The notes beneath the pieces were generated by a model. It was not told the origin of the DNA, did not search any database, and saw nothing but the letters and a program-made list of their open reading frames with translations. A stretch of DNA of 64,000 nt from positions 124,001 to 188,000 of the forward strand of contig NZ_LMGZ01000018.1 of assembly GCF_001427605.1 (NCBI RefSeq). The letters run 5' to 3'. The stretch is from Devosia sp. Root635. GTDB lineage: Bacteria; Pseudomonadota; Alphaproteobacteria; Rhizobiales; Devosiaceae. A program made the position numbers and the translations under genes. Shown piece after piece: positions 28,089-36,981 of this stretch (positions are counted from its first letter, which is position 1; every line of letters begins with the position of its first letter).

Positions 28089-28179
28089 GATATTTTCCAG
28101 GAAAACGAGGGCTCAGAGCAATGCGGCGACCCTAGAGCGAGCCGCCCGTTCCGTCGATGGGATTCGTGCGGGTGCGGCG

Positions 28180-29163
28180 CTATCGCCCGGCCATGGTTGG
28201 TCCGATGAGTTCGATCTTGTTGGTCCACACAAAGCCCTCGAAACTGTCGGGCACCAGCGCGAGCTGCTCCAGCGTATCGATGCCGGCGGTGCCGGAATCC
28301 CCGGCCTCATAGGGGCCCATCAGGATGACTTGGCTGCCGGCATTGCGGATGCGCTCGAGGAACAGGTTGGGCCAGCCCCACACGAAGGGCGCCACGTTGA
28401 TGGGCAGCATGACCTTGGTGCCGCGGCAGGCTTCCGGCATGTAGCCGGTCCAGCCCAGCCCCTCATATTGCAGCAGGCAGTCGACCAGCCCGCGCCGCGA
28501 CCATACGGCCAGGCCATCCATGAGGTCCGCTGCGCGAAATGTCGGCTCGTCGCCGCCATAGGCGCCCCAGATGGCGTGCCGCCATTCGGGGTGATCGTCC
28601 GCCAGTGCCGCCAGCATGTCGCCTTCGCGCGCCTCGCGGCTCTTGAAGTTGATGAGGAACTGACGGTCCGGCATGGCCGAGAGCACTTCCTTGAGTTCGG
28701 GCATCTGCCCGACGCCGGTGCCGCGCAACGGGAAGGTGGCGCCGCCGTCGGCGGTGTAGCCGTAGCCGATGTCGAGCGTCTTGAGATAGGCCATGTCGTG
28801 GCTGCGGGTCTCGCCGGTGCCTTGGGTGCGGCAATCGAGGGTCCAGTCATGCAGCACGGCGAACTGGCCATCGGTGGTCGGATGCACGTCGAGCTCGACG
28901 ATGTCGGCTCCGGCGGCAAAGGCGGCCTGCATCGAGGCGATGGTATTCTCGATATAGGCGTGTTCGGGCGGGTAGATACGCGTGGCGGTGCAGGTATCGT
29001 TTTCCAGCCCCTCGGGGGTGAAGGTCTGGTGCACGCCGCGATGGGCGATCAGCGCCACCTGCGGATCGGCCGGTGGGGCGACGCGCCAACTGGCGTTGAA
29101 CATATAGATACCGGCCGCCAGCACCAGCAGTGCCAGCAGAATTCGCCGCAACCAACGCATCAT
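28180..29163 (-). CDS. Glycerophosphodiester phosphodiesterase family protein
   Basis: 327 residues. A single N-terminal hydrophobic helix (about 7-24) anchors or exports it. The GDPD domain shows the metal and catalytic residues: LIAHRG (about 38-43), IENTIASMQAAFAAGADIVE, LDVHPTTDGQFAVLHD. Hydrolyses glycerophosphodiesters to glycerol 3-phosphate and an alcohol if it follows the family. A Cys-containing insertion (NDTCTATRIYP) lies between the HRG and the ENT motif. It is transcribed away from the cobalamin riboswitch. Confidence 0.88.
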   Translation of the reverse strand: MMRWLRRILLALLVLAAGIYMFNASWRVAPPADPQVALIAHRGVHQTFTPEGLENDTCTATRIYPPEHAYIENTIASMQAAFAAGADIVELDVHPTTDGQFAVLHDWTLDCRTQGTGETRSHDMAYLKTLDIGYGYTADGGATFPLRGTGVGQMPELKEVLSAMPDRQFLINFKSREAREGDMLAALADDHPEWRHAIWGAYGGDEPTFRAADLMDGLAVWSRRGLVDCLLQYEGLGWTGYMPEACRGTKVMLPINVAPFVWGWPNLFLERIRNAGSQVILMGPYEAGDSGTAGIDTLEQLALVPDSFEGFVWTNKIELIGPTMAGR

Positions 29164-29257
29164 GATTCCCCCTCAGGCCCAGATGCCACTTTGGCAGCCA
29201 TTGGGGTTGAAATGAGGCGGCTTGTCACCGCGTCGCGAATCCCCCATCAGTGGGGCG

Positions 29258-29441
29258 ATGGTTCCGGCTACCTTGCTTAGGCGGCTGGATTAAAAGGGAA
29301 CACGGTGCGACGTACCCATCAGGGCGCAAGACCGTGGCTGCCCCCGCAACTGTGAGCGGATAGCGACACCGGGACATGCCACTGGCCGTAAGGCTGGGAA
29401 GGTCCGGCGCCGCAGCGACCCGCGAGCCAGGAGACCTGCCG
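29258..29441 (+). ncRNA. Cobalamin riboswitch
   Basis: The conserved elements of the adenosylcobalamin riboswitch appear in order: a 5' GGTTCC pairing with GGGAAC, the segment CCCCCGCAACTGTGAGCGG, ATGCCACTGG, GGCTGGGAAGG, and the 3' box GCGAGCCAGGAGACCTGCC, ending near 29440. It lies 127 bases upstream of an ABC importer operon and should lower its expression when the cofactor is abundant. Boundaries are approximate. Confidence 0.95.
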
Positions 29442-29493
29442 TCATCATTTCCTTTCAACCCGGCCGGGGTGTGCCGCGGGAGACGATGATGAC
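29441..29493 (+). promoter_or_regulatory. Riboswitch expression platform stem
   Basis: GTCATCAT (29441-29448), starting directly after the riboswitch 3' box, is perfectly complementary to ATGATGAC (29486-29493). The second arm contains the two candidate start codons of the short leader ORF. The intervening loop contains a smaller GC palindrome (CCCGGCCGGG) and the GGGAG at 29478-29482. The pairing is seen in the sequence; its switching role is inferred. Confidence 0.5.
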
Positions 29494-29593
29494 CAGTTGC
29501 CGCGACATCGCTGCTTGTCCACTGCTCGGATCGCCCGTGCCCTCCTGCCTTGTGGCGGAGGTTGCCCATGGCACAAGGCGACAATTCGGCTGA
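29489..29593 (+). CDS. Possible leader peptide (34 residues) between riboswitch and ATPase gene
   Basis: Short ORF starting at the second of two adjacent ATGs, with GGGAG six bases upstream. It encodes a 34-residue peptide with Cys at 4, 10 and 20 and ends 25 bases inside the ATPase gene in another frame. Its translation would pass through a hairpin (29541-29561) that hides the ATPase ribosome site. No homologue is recognised, so it could be chance; position and signals make a leader role possible. Confidence 0.35.
   Translation: MTSCRDIAACPLLGSPVPSCLVAEVAHGTRRQFG
29541..29561 (+). promoter_or_regulatory. Hairpin masking the ATPase ribosome site
   Basis: CCTCC at 29541-29545 pairs with GGAGG at 29557-29561, extended by CC/GG around TTGT. 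GGAGG is the ribosome site of the ATG at 29568 (six bases spacing). Confidence 0.5.
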
Positions 29594-30395
29594 CCGGTTC
29601 ACCGGCGATCGTCCGGCGCGTCTCGATATCGACGATCTGAGCTGGGGTGCCCAGCCCGGAAATCCCATTATCGGCCCGATTTCGCTCGCTATCCAGCCGG
29701 GCGAAATGCTGGCGCTGGTCGGTCCCAATGGGGCCGGCAAGTCGAGCCTGTTGCGTTGCCTCTATCGCTATCACCGGCCCATCACGGGCCAGGTCCGCCT
29801 CGATGGCGAGGATATCTGGTCGCTGCAGGGCAAGGCCGTTGCCCGCCGCGTCGCCACCGTTTTGCAGGAGCAGGCGAGCGATTTCGGCCTCAGCGTTGCC
29901 GAGATCGTCGAGCTGGGCCTGACGCCACATCGTGGCGGCTGGGGCGCTGATCGCGCGGACCATGAGGCGGTCGAGGCTGTCCTCACCCTCATGGAACTGA
30001 GCCACCTGGCGCCGCGTGATCTCGCTACTTTGTCGGGTGGCGAGCGGCAAAGGGTGATGATCGCCCGTGCCTTGCTGCAAAAACCTGATCTTCTGATTCT
30101 GGACGAGCCGACCAATCACCTCGACATCCGCCACCAGCTCGAAGTGCTCGACCTGCTGGTCCGGTTGCGCTGCACGGTCATCGTCTCCCTGCACGACCTG
30201 GCATTGGCCTCGGCCCATGCCGATCGCGTGCTGCTGCTCGATGGGGGCCGTGTCGCCGCCATCGGCGCGCCGGCAGAAGCGCTCACCCGATCCAGTATTC
30301 GCGCGGCTTTTGCCGTCGAAACCCTGCTCGACGCTCATCCGGCCACGGGCCGGCCGCGTCTCAGCTTCTATCTCCCCAACCAGAACCAGGAGTGA
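29568..30395 (+). CDS. ABC transporter ATPase, corrinoid/siderophore type
   Basis: 275-residue ATPase of the FecE/BtuD class. Walker A GPNGAGKSS at residues 52-60, signature LSGGERQ at 155-161, Walker B LLILDE at 175-180 and the H-loop His in VIVSLHDLALA. The ATG at 29568 has GGAGG six bases upstream. The gene sits under a cobalamin riboswitch and is followed by a binding protein and a permease, so it most likely powers uptake of cobalamin or a related corrinoid across the inner membrane (BtuD-like). Ligand assignment rests on the riboswitch. Confidence 0.92.
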   Translation: MAQGDNSADRFTGDRPARLDIDDLSWGAQPGNPIIGPISLAIQPGEMLALVGPNGAGKSSLLRCLYRYHRPITGQVRLDGEDIWSLQGKAVARRVATVLQEQASDFGLSVAEIVELGLTPHRGGWGADRADHEAVEAVLTLMELSHLAPRDLATLSGGERQRVMIARALLQKPDLLILDEPTNHLDIRHQLEVLDLLVRLRCTVIVSLHDLALASAHADRVLLLDGGRVAAIGAPAEALTRSSIRAAFAVETLLDAHPATGRPRLSFYLPNQNQE

Positions 30396-30400
30396 TTTTC

Positions 30401-31342
30401 ATGCGCTTTGTTTTCGCACTCGCTGCCCTTGCCGCAGTCAGTTCTTCGGCGCTCGCCGCCGGCTATCCGGTTACAGTCCAGAGCTGTAACCGCGACGTGA
30501 CCTTCGATTCCGCCCCGCAGCGCGCCGTCTCCAACGACGTCAATCTCACCGAGATGATGCTTGCCCTTGGCCTGTCGGACCACATGGCCGGCTATACCGG
30601 CGTTTCGAGCTGGAAGACGCTGGATGAAAAGCTCCGTGAAGGCGTCGCAGAACTGCCCGAACTGTCACCGGAATATCCGAGCAAGGAAGTGCTGCTCGGC
30701 GCCGATGCCGATTTCTACTTTGCCGGCTGGAACTACGGCATGCGCGTCGGCGGCGAGGTCACGCCAGAGACGCTGGCCGCATTCGACATCGCCGTCTACG
30801 AGCTTACCGAGAGCTGCATCCACATCATGGACAAGCCCAAGGCCTCCATGGACGATCTCTACAACGACCTGCTCAATCTCGGCGCCATCTTCGACGTCTC
30901 CGACCGCGCTACGGCGCTGGTTGACGGCTACATGGCCGACCTCGCCGATTTCCAGGCCACCCTGCCAACCCTCGAAGCGCCGGTGCCGGTCTTCGTCTAT
31001 GACTCCGGCGAGGACAAGCCGTTTACCGCCGGGCGCTTTGCCATTCCTACGGCGCTAATCGAGGCGGCGGGCGGCTCCAACATCATGGACGATGTGCAGT
31101 CGAGTTGGGTCGAGATCGGCTGGGAGCCGGTGATCGAGCGCAATCCCGAGGTCATCGTCATCGTCAACTACGGCGACGTGACCGCCGAGCAGAAGATCGA
31201 CTTCATGAGGTCCAACCCGGCCTTCGCCTCCATTCCGGCCGTGGCCAATGATCGCTTCGTGGTGCTCGAATATGTCGAGGCGACGCCGGGCCCGCGCAAT
31301 ATCGAAGCGGTCACGCGACTCGCCGCCGCCTTCCGGGAGTAG
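30401..31342 (+). CDS. ABC transporter periplasmic binding protein, corrinoid type
   Basis: 313 residues with a signal peptide (about 1-20, SSSALAA). The fold is that of FepB/BtuF-type class III binding proteins: RAVSNDVNLTEMMLALGLSD at the first domain, a long linking helix (MDDLYNDLLNLGAIFDV) and ERNPEVIVIVNYGD with RNIEAVTRLAAAFRE at the end. AGGAG lies eight bases before the ATG. Second gene of the riboswitch-controlled operon, five bases after the ATPase gene. Probably binds corrinoids (BtuF-like). Confidence 0.9.
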   Translation: MRFVFALAALAAVSSSALAAGYPVTVQSCNRDVTFDSAPQRAVSNDVNLTEMMLALGLSDHMAGYTGVSSWKTLDEKLREGVAELPELSPEYPSKEVLLGADADFYFAGWNYGMRVGGEVTPETLAAFDIAVYELTESCIHIMDKPKASMDDLYNDLLNLGAIFDVSDRATALVDGYMADLADFQATLPTLEAPVPVFVYDSGEDKPFTAGRFAIPTALIEAAGGSNIMDDVQSSWVEIGWEPVIERNPEVIVIVNYGDVTAEQKIDFMRSNPAFASIPAVANDRFVVLEYVEATPGPRNIEAVTRLAAAFRE

Positions 31343-31346
31343 GTCT

Positions 31347-32411
31347 GTGTCGCACCGCCACCTCGCCACCGGCCGCCGCCATGCCGCGGCCCACTGGCTG
31401 CCGGCCCTTATCGTAGGGCTGATCATCCTGCTCGCCGTCACCATGTCGGTGGCGGTGGGGGCAGGGGCGGTGCCCATCCCCGTCGAAACGGTCTGGCGCA
31501 TCGTCGCGTCCAGGCTCATGCCCGGCAGCGTCGTCGTGGACTGGTCTGCTGGGCGCGAGGCCATTGTCTGGGAGGTACGCCTGCCGCGCATCGTGCTCGG
31601 GGCCATTGTCGGGGCCAGCCTCGCCGTCGTCGGTGCCGCTCTGCAATCGGTCACCCGCAATCCGCTGGCCGATCCGCACCTGCTCGGCATCTCGTCTGGC
31701 GCGGCTTTCGGGGCCATCCTGGTGCTGCTGCATACCGGCATGTTCCTCGGTCTCGTCACAGTGCCGCTTTTTGCCTTCTTCGGGGCGCTGTTCGCGACCG
31801 GGCTGGTGCTGGCGGTTTCCAATCTCACAAGGTCGCAGAGCGCCGGAAGGCTGGTGCTGGCGGGCGTCGCCGTCAGCTTCATCATCACTGCGGCGGGGAA
31901 CCTCTTCATCTTCCTCGGCGATCCCCGGGCGGCCCATACGGTGGTGTTCTGGATGCTGGGCGGGCTGGGCCTGGCGCAATGGCCGCAATTGCCGTTTCCA
32001 TTGGCGGCCCTGGTGCTTTGCGGCTCCTATCTCGTCGCGCGGGCGCGCGCCCTCAACGCCATGACCCTGGGCGACGAAAGCGCCACGACGCTGGGCATTC
32101 CCGCCGGCCGCTTCCGGCTCACGGTCTTCGTCGTCTGCGCGCTGCTCACCGGCTCGGCGGTGGCCTTTTCCGGCGTCATCGCTTTTGTCGGGCTTATGGT
32201 TCCCCATATCGTTCGAATGGGCGTTGGCGGCGACTATCGGCGGGTGCTGCCGCTCTCCGCGCTGGTCGGGGCCATCTTCCTCGTGCTGGCCGATATCGCC
32301 GCCCGCATCCTCATGCCGCCGCAGGATATGCCGATCGGCGTGCTGACCGGCATTATCGGCGGGCTGTTTTTCGTCGGCCTGCTGCGCTGGCGCAAAACGG
32401 GTGGCGAATAG
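31347..32411 (+). CDS. ABC transporter permease, FecCD/BtuC family
   Basis: 354 residues with about nine to ten membrane helices; FecCD family features include RLPRIVLGAIVGASLAVVGA, RNPLADPHLLGISSGAAFGA and FVGLMVPHIVRMGVGGDYR. I chose the GTG at 31347, which has GGGAG seven bases upstream and begins four bases after the binding-protein stop; the frame is open earlier but overlaps that gene. Completes the importer. The order ATPase, binding protein, permease differs from the common btuFCD order. Confidence 0.92.
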   Translation: MSHRHLATGRRHAAAHWLPALIVGLIILLAVTMSVAVGAGAVPIPVETVWRIVASRLMPGSVVVDWSAGREAIVWEVRLPRIVLGAIVGASLAVVGAALQSVTRNPLADPHLLGISSGAAFGAILVLLHTGMFLGLVTVPLFAFFGALFATGLVLAVSNLTRSQSAGRLVLAGVAVSFIITAAGNLFIFLGDPRAAHTVVFWMLGGLGLAQWPQLPFPLAALVLCGSYLVARARALNAMTLGDESATTLGIPAGRFRLTVFVVCALLTGSAVAFSGVIAFVGLMVPHIVRMGVGGDYRRVLPLSALVGAIFLVLADIAARILMPPQDMPIGVLTGIIGGLFFVGLLRWRKTGGE

Positions 32412-32535
32412 TTGCAGCAGGTTACCCTACTGTCTGAACGAAGCATTCATTCCGGCGTCATCTGGCGCATGATTTCAATTGCGCCCTATTGTGCGGCGTT
32501 CGATAGTCGAGGTCGCCACTGCTGGAGGGCTACCC

Positions 32536-34209
32536 ATGCGGATTGTTCGAAACTTCTTGCTGGCGGCGGTCGCGGCGCTCGGCCTGGCGCTACCGGCTGT
32601 TGCTGCCGAACGCGCCATTATCGTGCTGGACGGCTCGGGCTCGATGTGGGCGCAGATCGACGGCAAGGCGCGTATCACCATTGCCCGCGAGACGCTGCAC
32701 GAAGTGCTGGCGACGCTGCCTGGCGATCTCGAGCTCGGCTTCATGACCTACGGTCATCGCGAGAAGGGCAATTGCGCCGATATCGAAATGCTGGTCGATC
32801 CGGCCGCCGGCACCGGCGCCGCCATCGCGGCGGCCGCCGATGGCATCAACCCCAAGGGCATGACGCCGATTTCCGATGCGGTGCGCCTCGCCGCCGAGGA
32901 TTTGCAGTTCACCGAACAGAAGGCCACCGTGATTCTCATCACCGATGGTCTTGAAACCTGCGAGGTCGATCCCTGTGCCCTGGCGGCCGATCTCGAGAGC
33001 CGGGGTATCGATTTCACCACGCATGTCCTTGGCTTCGGCCTCTCCGACGATGAGGGTCAGCAGGTGGCCTGCCTCGCCGAGAATACCGGCGGCAAGTATC
33101 TCTCGGCCAATGACGGCGATGCCCTGGTCGAGGCGCTGACGACCACAGTGGCGCAGATCGCGCAGGCCGAACCCGAACCCGCCCCGGAGCCGGAACCCGA
33201 GCCTGTCGCCGATTTCAACTACAAGCCCACCGCCTCCCTCTCCGAGGGTGGCCCCGATCTCGCCAGCGAGAATGCCGACCTGGTCTGGGAATGGTACAAG
33301 GTGGCGGCCGACGGCAGCCGGGGCGACTATATCGGCACCGACTACAATTCGGACTTCGAAGGCTCGCTGGAACCCGGCGACTACATCATGACCGCCACCA
33401 TGGGCTATGCCAGCGCGGAGCAGCCCGTCACCATCGCGGCCGGCAAGGTCGCCGCGCCGCATTTCATCCTCAACGGCGCCATCCTCAAGCTGCACCCGCG
33501 GCCCAGCGAGGGTGCCGAGGTCGACGACAACGCTTCCATCGAAATCCGCAGTGCCGGCGAATATGTCACCACCAATTATGGCGACACCAACCTGGTGGTT
33601 CCGGCCGGTGCCCTGGAGGTCGATGTCTCCATCGGCGAGGCCACCGTCGCCCGCAGCTATGACGTGGCGGCGGGCGAGACCATCGACGAAGACGTCATCG
33701 TCGGCGTTGGTGTTGCCAGGCTCACCTCGCTCTATGTCCAGGGCATGCCGGTCGAGACCGATATTTTCGTCGAGGTCTTCGAAGCGGCAAAAGCGATCGA
33801 TGGCAGCCGCAAGTCCGTTGCCTATCAGTATGGCGGCGATCTCAGCTTCGAGCTGCCGCAGGGCGATTATGTGGCTGCCTATCGCCTCGGCGGCGCCGAA
33901 GGCGAGGTGCCGTTCTCGGTCAGGACGGCGGAGCTGAGCGAAGTGCCCATCGTGCTCGATGCCGGCATTCTCTCCGTCACCACGCCGGGCGACAATTATG
34001 TCGAAGTGTTCGGCGCGGCCAGGAGCATCGACGGCAACCGCAAGTCCTTCCACTACGGCTATGGGCCGGACCTGCAGGCGGCGTTGCCGGCCGGCGACTA
34101 TGTCGTCGCCACCACGATCGGCGATGCCGTCACCGAGACGCCGGTTACCATCAAGGGCGGCGAGCGCTTCGAACTGACCGTCGAGGCCGCCGCCGGCAAG
34201 ACCAAGTAG
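32536..34209 (+). CDS. Secreted von Willebrand factor A domain protein with C-terminal repeats
   Basis: 557 residues from the ATG at 32536 (GGAGGG six bases upstream). Signal peptide 1-24. The VWA domain (about 26-215) has a complete metal site: DGSGS at residues 32-36, Thr in KGMTPISDA and Asp in ITDGLETCE, plus four Cys that may pair. A Pro/Glu spacer (EPEPAPEPEPEP) follows, then beta-rich repeats; two are clearly related (VEVFEAAKAIDGSRKSVAYQ near residue 408 and VEVFGAARSIDGNRKSFHYG near 487). Likely periplasmic or surface adhesion/scaffold protein; ligand unknown. Followed by a strong terminator. Confidence 0.88.
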   Translation: MRIVRNFLLAAVAALGLALPAVAAERAIIVLDGSGSMWAQIDGKARITIARETLHEVLATLPGDLELGFMTYGHREKGNCADIEMLVDPAAGTGAAIAAAADGINPKGMTPISDAVRLAAEDLQFTEQKATVILITDGLETCEVDPCALAADLESRGIDFTTHVLGFGLSDDEGQQVACLAENTGGKYLSANDGDALVEALTTTVAQIAQAEPEPAPEPEPEPVADFNYKPTASLSEGGPDLASENADLVWEWYKVAADGSRGDYIGTDYNSDFEGSLEPGDYIMTATMGYASAEQPVTIAAGKVAAPHFILNGAILKLHPRPSEGAEVDDNASIEIRSAGEYVTTNYGDTNLVVPAGALEVDVSIGEATVARSYDVAAGETIDEDVIVGVGVARLTSLYVQGMPVETDIFVEVFEAAKAIDGSRKSVAYQYGGDLSFELPQGDYVAAYRLGGAEGEVPFSVRTAELSEVPIVLDAGILSVTTPGDNYVEVFGAARSIDGNRKSFHYGYGPDLQAALPAGDYVVATTIGDAVTETPVTIKGGERFELTVEAAAGKTK

Positions 34210-34227
34210 TCGATCCCCATAGGTGAA

Positions 34228-34253
34228 AAGGGCGTCCGGTGGGCGCCCTTTTT
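34228..34253. terminator. Bidirectional terminator between VWA and GIN-domain genes
   Basis: Hairpin AAGGGCG ... CGCCCTT with T-runs on both sides (TTTTT rightwards, TTTTC leftwards), between two convergent genes. Confidence 0.85.
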
Positions 34254-34260
34254 GTCTGGC

Positions 34261-34989
34261 TCAGTCCTCGAAATGGACGTCGCCGCCGCTCGATGTGTCC
34301 ACATCGCGCTCCGCGGGATTGCCATGGACGTTGACGTCGCCGCCGCTGGACGCGTTGACCGCGAGGCGGGCCGTGGCATGGACGGAAACATCGGCGCCGC
34401 TGGAGGCTTCCGCCTTTGCCGTGGCTGCAACCAGGTCTGCGGCATCCAGATCGGCACCGCTGGAGGCTTCGGCACTGATGGAGTCGGCCGTGCCCGACAG
34501 GGTGAGGTCCGCGCCGCTGGAGGAGCCGGCGCGGACGGTGCCGAGCCTGGCATCGGGCAGCGAGATATTGGCGCCGCTCGAGGCGGTGACATCCAGTTGG
34601 TCGCTGGTGATGCCCTCTGCCCTGACATCGGCGCCGGCGCTGGCCTCCAGCCCGGTGAGCGCGGGCAGGGTGATGTCTATGGTCAGGGTGTTGTCGTTGA
34701 TCAGCATGCCCACCAGGCCGCCGCTGAAGATGAAATCGAGAAAGCTCTCATCCAGCCGGGCGCGCAGCACGCCGTCGACGACGCTCAATTGCAGGTTGTC
34801 GAGGGCGTCGAGATTGTTGGAGGTCGCGCTGACGGCGAAGTCGCCCTGACGGATCACGGCGTCGAGGCCGGCGGCGATATCGACCTTGTCGAAGCCGCTG
34901 AGCTCGAAGCTGCGGCTCTCGGCATGGGCCGTCCCGGCCAGCGTCAGCCCCAGGATGGTCCCCAGCGCCAGAGTGATGGCAGTGCGCAT
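34261..34989 (-). CDS. GIN-domain (DUF2807-type) secreted beta-helix protein
   Basis: 242 residues from the ATG at 34989 with a signal peptide (1-23, ending AHA). The mature part resembles the putative auto-transporter adhesin head GIN domain: FELSGFDKVDIAAGLDAVI at the start and, in the second half, at least six turns with the pattern SSG(A/G)(D/N) (ASSGAN, SSSGAD, ASSGAD twice, ASSGGD, TSSGGD), spaced about 17-20 residues, as in a right-handed beta helix. Function unknown; probably periplasmic. The open frame extends 52 codons upstream but without signal peptide logic. Confidence 0.85.
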   Translation of the reverse strand: MRTAITLALGTILGLTLAGTAHAESRSFELSGFDKVDIAAGLDAVIRQGDFAVSATSNNLDALDNLQLSVVDGVLRARLDESFLDFIFSGGLVGMLINDNTLTIDITLPALTGLEASAGADVRAEGITSDQLDVTASSGANISLPDARLGTVRAGSSSGADLTLSGTADSISAEASSGADLDAADLVAATAKAEASSGADVSVHATARLAVNASSGGDVNVHGNPAERDVDTSSGGDVHFED

Positions 34990-35108
34990 GATGTTGCTCC
35001 CGTGTTGTGGGCTCAATATGGGAGCACCCGCCGGGCACTCAAGGGATCGTGAAAATATAGTCTGCCTGGGGTTGCAAGGCACATTCATGTGCCTATGGCG
35101 AAAATGAA

Positions 35109-35136
35109 AAAGGCCGGGTCGCAAAACCCGGCCTTT
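35109..35136 (-). terminator. Rho-independent terminator after icd
   Basis: Stem AAAGGCCGGGT / ACCCGGCCTTT around a six-base loop; read on the minus strand it is followed by TTTTTCATTTT. It lies 24 bases after the icd stop. Confidence 0.9.
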
Positions 35137-35160
35137 CAAATTCACATGTGGCGGAATGGC

Positions 35161-36372
35161 TTACGCCATGGCCTTCTGCAGGTTCTGGTCGATGGCGTCG
35201 AGGAAGCCCAGGGTCGAGAGCCACGGCTGGTCGGGACCGACCAGCAGGCTCAGGTCCTTGGTCATCTTGCCTTCCTCGATCGTGTCGACGGTGACCTTTT
35301 CCAGCGTCGCGGCGAACTTGGCCAGCGCCTCGTTGTCGTCGAGCTTGGCGCGGTGGGCCAGGCCGCGGGTCCAGGCGAAGATCGAGGCAGTCGAGTTCGT
35401 GGAGGTTTCCTTGCCCTGCTGGTGCTGGCGGTAGTGACGGGTCACCGTTCCGTGGGCGGCTTCGGCTTCGACGATCTTGCCGTCGGGCGTGGCCAGGACC
35501 GAAGTCATCAGGCCGAGCGAGCCGAAGCCCTGCGCCACGATGTCGGACTGCACGTCGCCGTCATAGTTCTTGCAGGCCCAGACGTAACCGCCGGACCACT
35601 TGAGGGCCGAGGCGACCATGTCGTCGATCAGGCGGTGCTCGTACCAGATCTTCTTGGCTTCGAACTTTTCCTTGAATTCGGCCTCGTAGATTTCCTGGAA
35701 GATATCCTTGAAGCGCCCGTCATAGGCCTTGAGGATGGTGTTCTTGGTGCTGAGATACACCGGCACGCCGCGGGCGAGGCCGTAGTTGAAGCTCGAATAG
35801 GCAAAGTCGCGGATCGAGTCGTCCAGGTTGTACATGGCCATGGCCACGCCGGCGCCGGGCGCCTGGAACACTTCGTGCTCGATGACCTTGCCGTCTTCGC
35901 CGGTGAACTTGATGGTCAGCGTGCCCTTGCCGGGGAAGGTGAAGTCGGTGGCGCGGTACTGGTCGCCGAAGGCATGGCGGCCGACGATGATCGGCTGGGT
36001 CCAGCCGGGCACCAGGCGCGGCACGTTCTTGCAGATGATGGGTTCGCGGAAGATCACGCCGCCCAAAATGTTGCGGATGGTGCCGTTGGGCGACTTCCAC
36101 ATCTTCTTGAGGCCGAATTCCTCGACGCGCTGCTCATCGGGGGTGATGGTGGCGCATTTGATGCCGACGCCGTACTTCTTGATGGCATTGGCGCTGTCGA
36201 TGGTGATCTGGTCGTTGGTGGCGTCGCGGCTTTCCACGCTCAGGTCATAATATTCGATCGGCAGGTCGAGATAGGGATGGATGAGCTTGTCCTTGATCGC
36301 CTGCCAGATGATCCTTGTCATCTCGTCGCCGTCGAGATCGACGACCGGATTGGCGACTTTGATCTTGCTCAT
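35161..36372 (-). CDS. icd: NADP-dependent isocitrate dehydrogenase
   Basis: TCA-cycle enzyme that converts isocitrate to 2-oxoglutarate with NADPH. 403 residues, the eukaryotic-like homodimeric type usual in rhizobia: [20 protein letters not shown] start, the substrate loop [12 protein letters not shown] (Ser and Asn) and the signature [19 protein letters not shown]. The ATG at 36372 follows GGGAG by nine bases; eight codons upstream in frame are unlikely to be used. It ends at a strong terminator and diverges from marR. Confidence 0.97.
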   Translation of the reverse strand: MSKIKVANPVVDLDGDEMTRIIWQAIKDKLIHPYLDLPIEYYDLSVESRDATNDQITIDSANAIKKYGVGIKCATITPDEQRVEEFGLKKMWKSPNGTIRNILGGVIFREPIICKNVPRLVPGWTQPIIVGRHAFGDQYRATDFTFPGKGTLTIKFTGEDGKVIEHEVFQAPGAGVAMAMYNLDDSIRDFAYSSFNYGLARGVPVYLSTKNTILKAYDGRFKDIFQEIYEAEFKEKFEAKKIWYEHRLIDDMVASALKWSGGYVWACKNYDGDVQSDIVAQGFGSLGLMTSVLATPDGKIVEAEAAHGTVTRHYRQHQQGKETSTNSTASIFAWTRGLAHRAKLDDNEALAKFAATLEKVTVDTIEEGKMTKDLSLLVGPDQPWLSTLGFLDAIDQNLQKAMA

Positions 36373-36478
36373 CGGAAACATCTCCCTGAATTCCACATAT
36401 GGCCGTCTGGCCTTCGGCGAGCCCTATAGCATCGGCGCGCGGCAGCGCAAAGCGGGCAAAGGGCAAGGGGGCATGCCG

Positions 36479-36507
36479 TTGACATCGTGCATATACACGC
36501 TTACCTG
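36479..36507 (+). promoter_or_regulatory. Promoter and operator-like palindrome of the MarR gene
   Basis: TTGACA (36479-36484), 17 bases, TACCTG (36502-36507). The spacer contains CGTGCATATACACG (36486-36499), symmetric at 12 of 14 positions, a plausible MarR operator. Transcription would start almost at the ATG at 36515, and no good ribosome site is present, so the mRNA may be leaderless. Confidence 0.55.
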
Positions 36508-36514
36508 AGCAAGC

Positions 36515-36931
36515 ATGAAGGATGACTTCGATCTCTGCATGGTGCTGAACACCCGCATGGCGGCACGAGCCGTCACGCGGCGGGTCGATCACAAGCTGCG
36601 CCCCTACGGCGTCACCGGCGCCCAGTTCACCATTCTGGGTTCGCTCCGCAACCATCCAGGCCGCTCGGTAACGGAGATGGCGGAGGCCATCGCCATGGAT
36701 CGCACGACGCTGTCGCGCAATCTTGCTTTGCTCGAACGCAAGCGCCTCGTTTCCGCCACGCCCGCCGCCCATGGCAATGGCCGTATCGGCGCCGTCACGG
36801 AGGCGGGCCGCAAGGTCATTGATGACCTGCTGCCAGAATGGCGCAAGGCGCAGGCGGAATTGCGCAGCCTGCTGTCCGATCCCGATTTCGACACCATGAT
36901 CGCCGGTCTCCGGCAACTGTCCCGCGTCTAG
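36515..36931 (+). CDS. MarR-family transcriptional regulator
   Basis: 138-residue winged-helix regulator. The fold is indicated by YGVTGAQFTILGSLRNHPG, the recognition region SVTEMAEAIAMDRTTLSRNL and the wing with ATPAAHGNGRIGAVTEAGRK; helices at both ends would form the dimer. A palindrome inside its own promoter (36486-36499) suggests autoregulation. The next gene, a FabF-like synthase, is 50 bases downstream in the same direction, so it may control fatty-acid or polyketide-type synthesis; the ligand is unknown. Confidence 0.88.
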   Translation: MKDDFDLCMVLNTRMAARAVTRRVDHKLRPYGVTGAQFTILGSLRNHPGRSVTEMAEAIAMDRTTLSRNLALLERKRLVSATPAAHGNGRIGAVTEAGRKVIDDLLPEWRKAQAELRSLLSDPDFDTMIAGLRQLSRV

Positions 36932-36981
36932 CCCCGTTCTCGGCGCAACCGCCGCCGTGCCCGAACACACTGGAGAAACCC

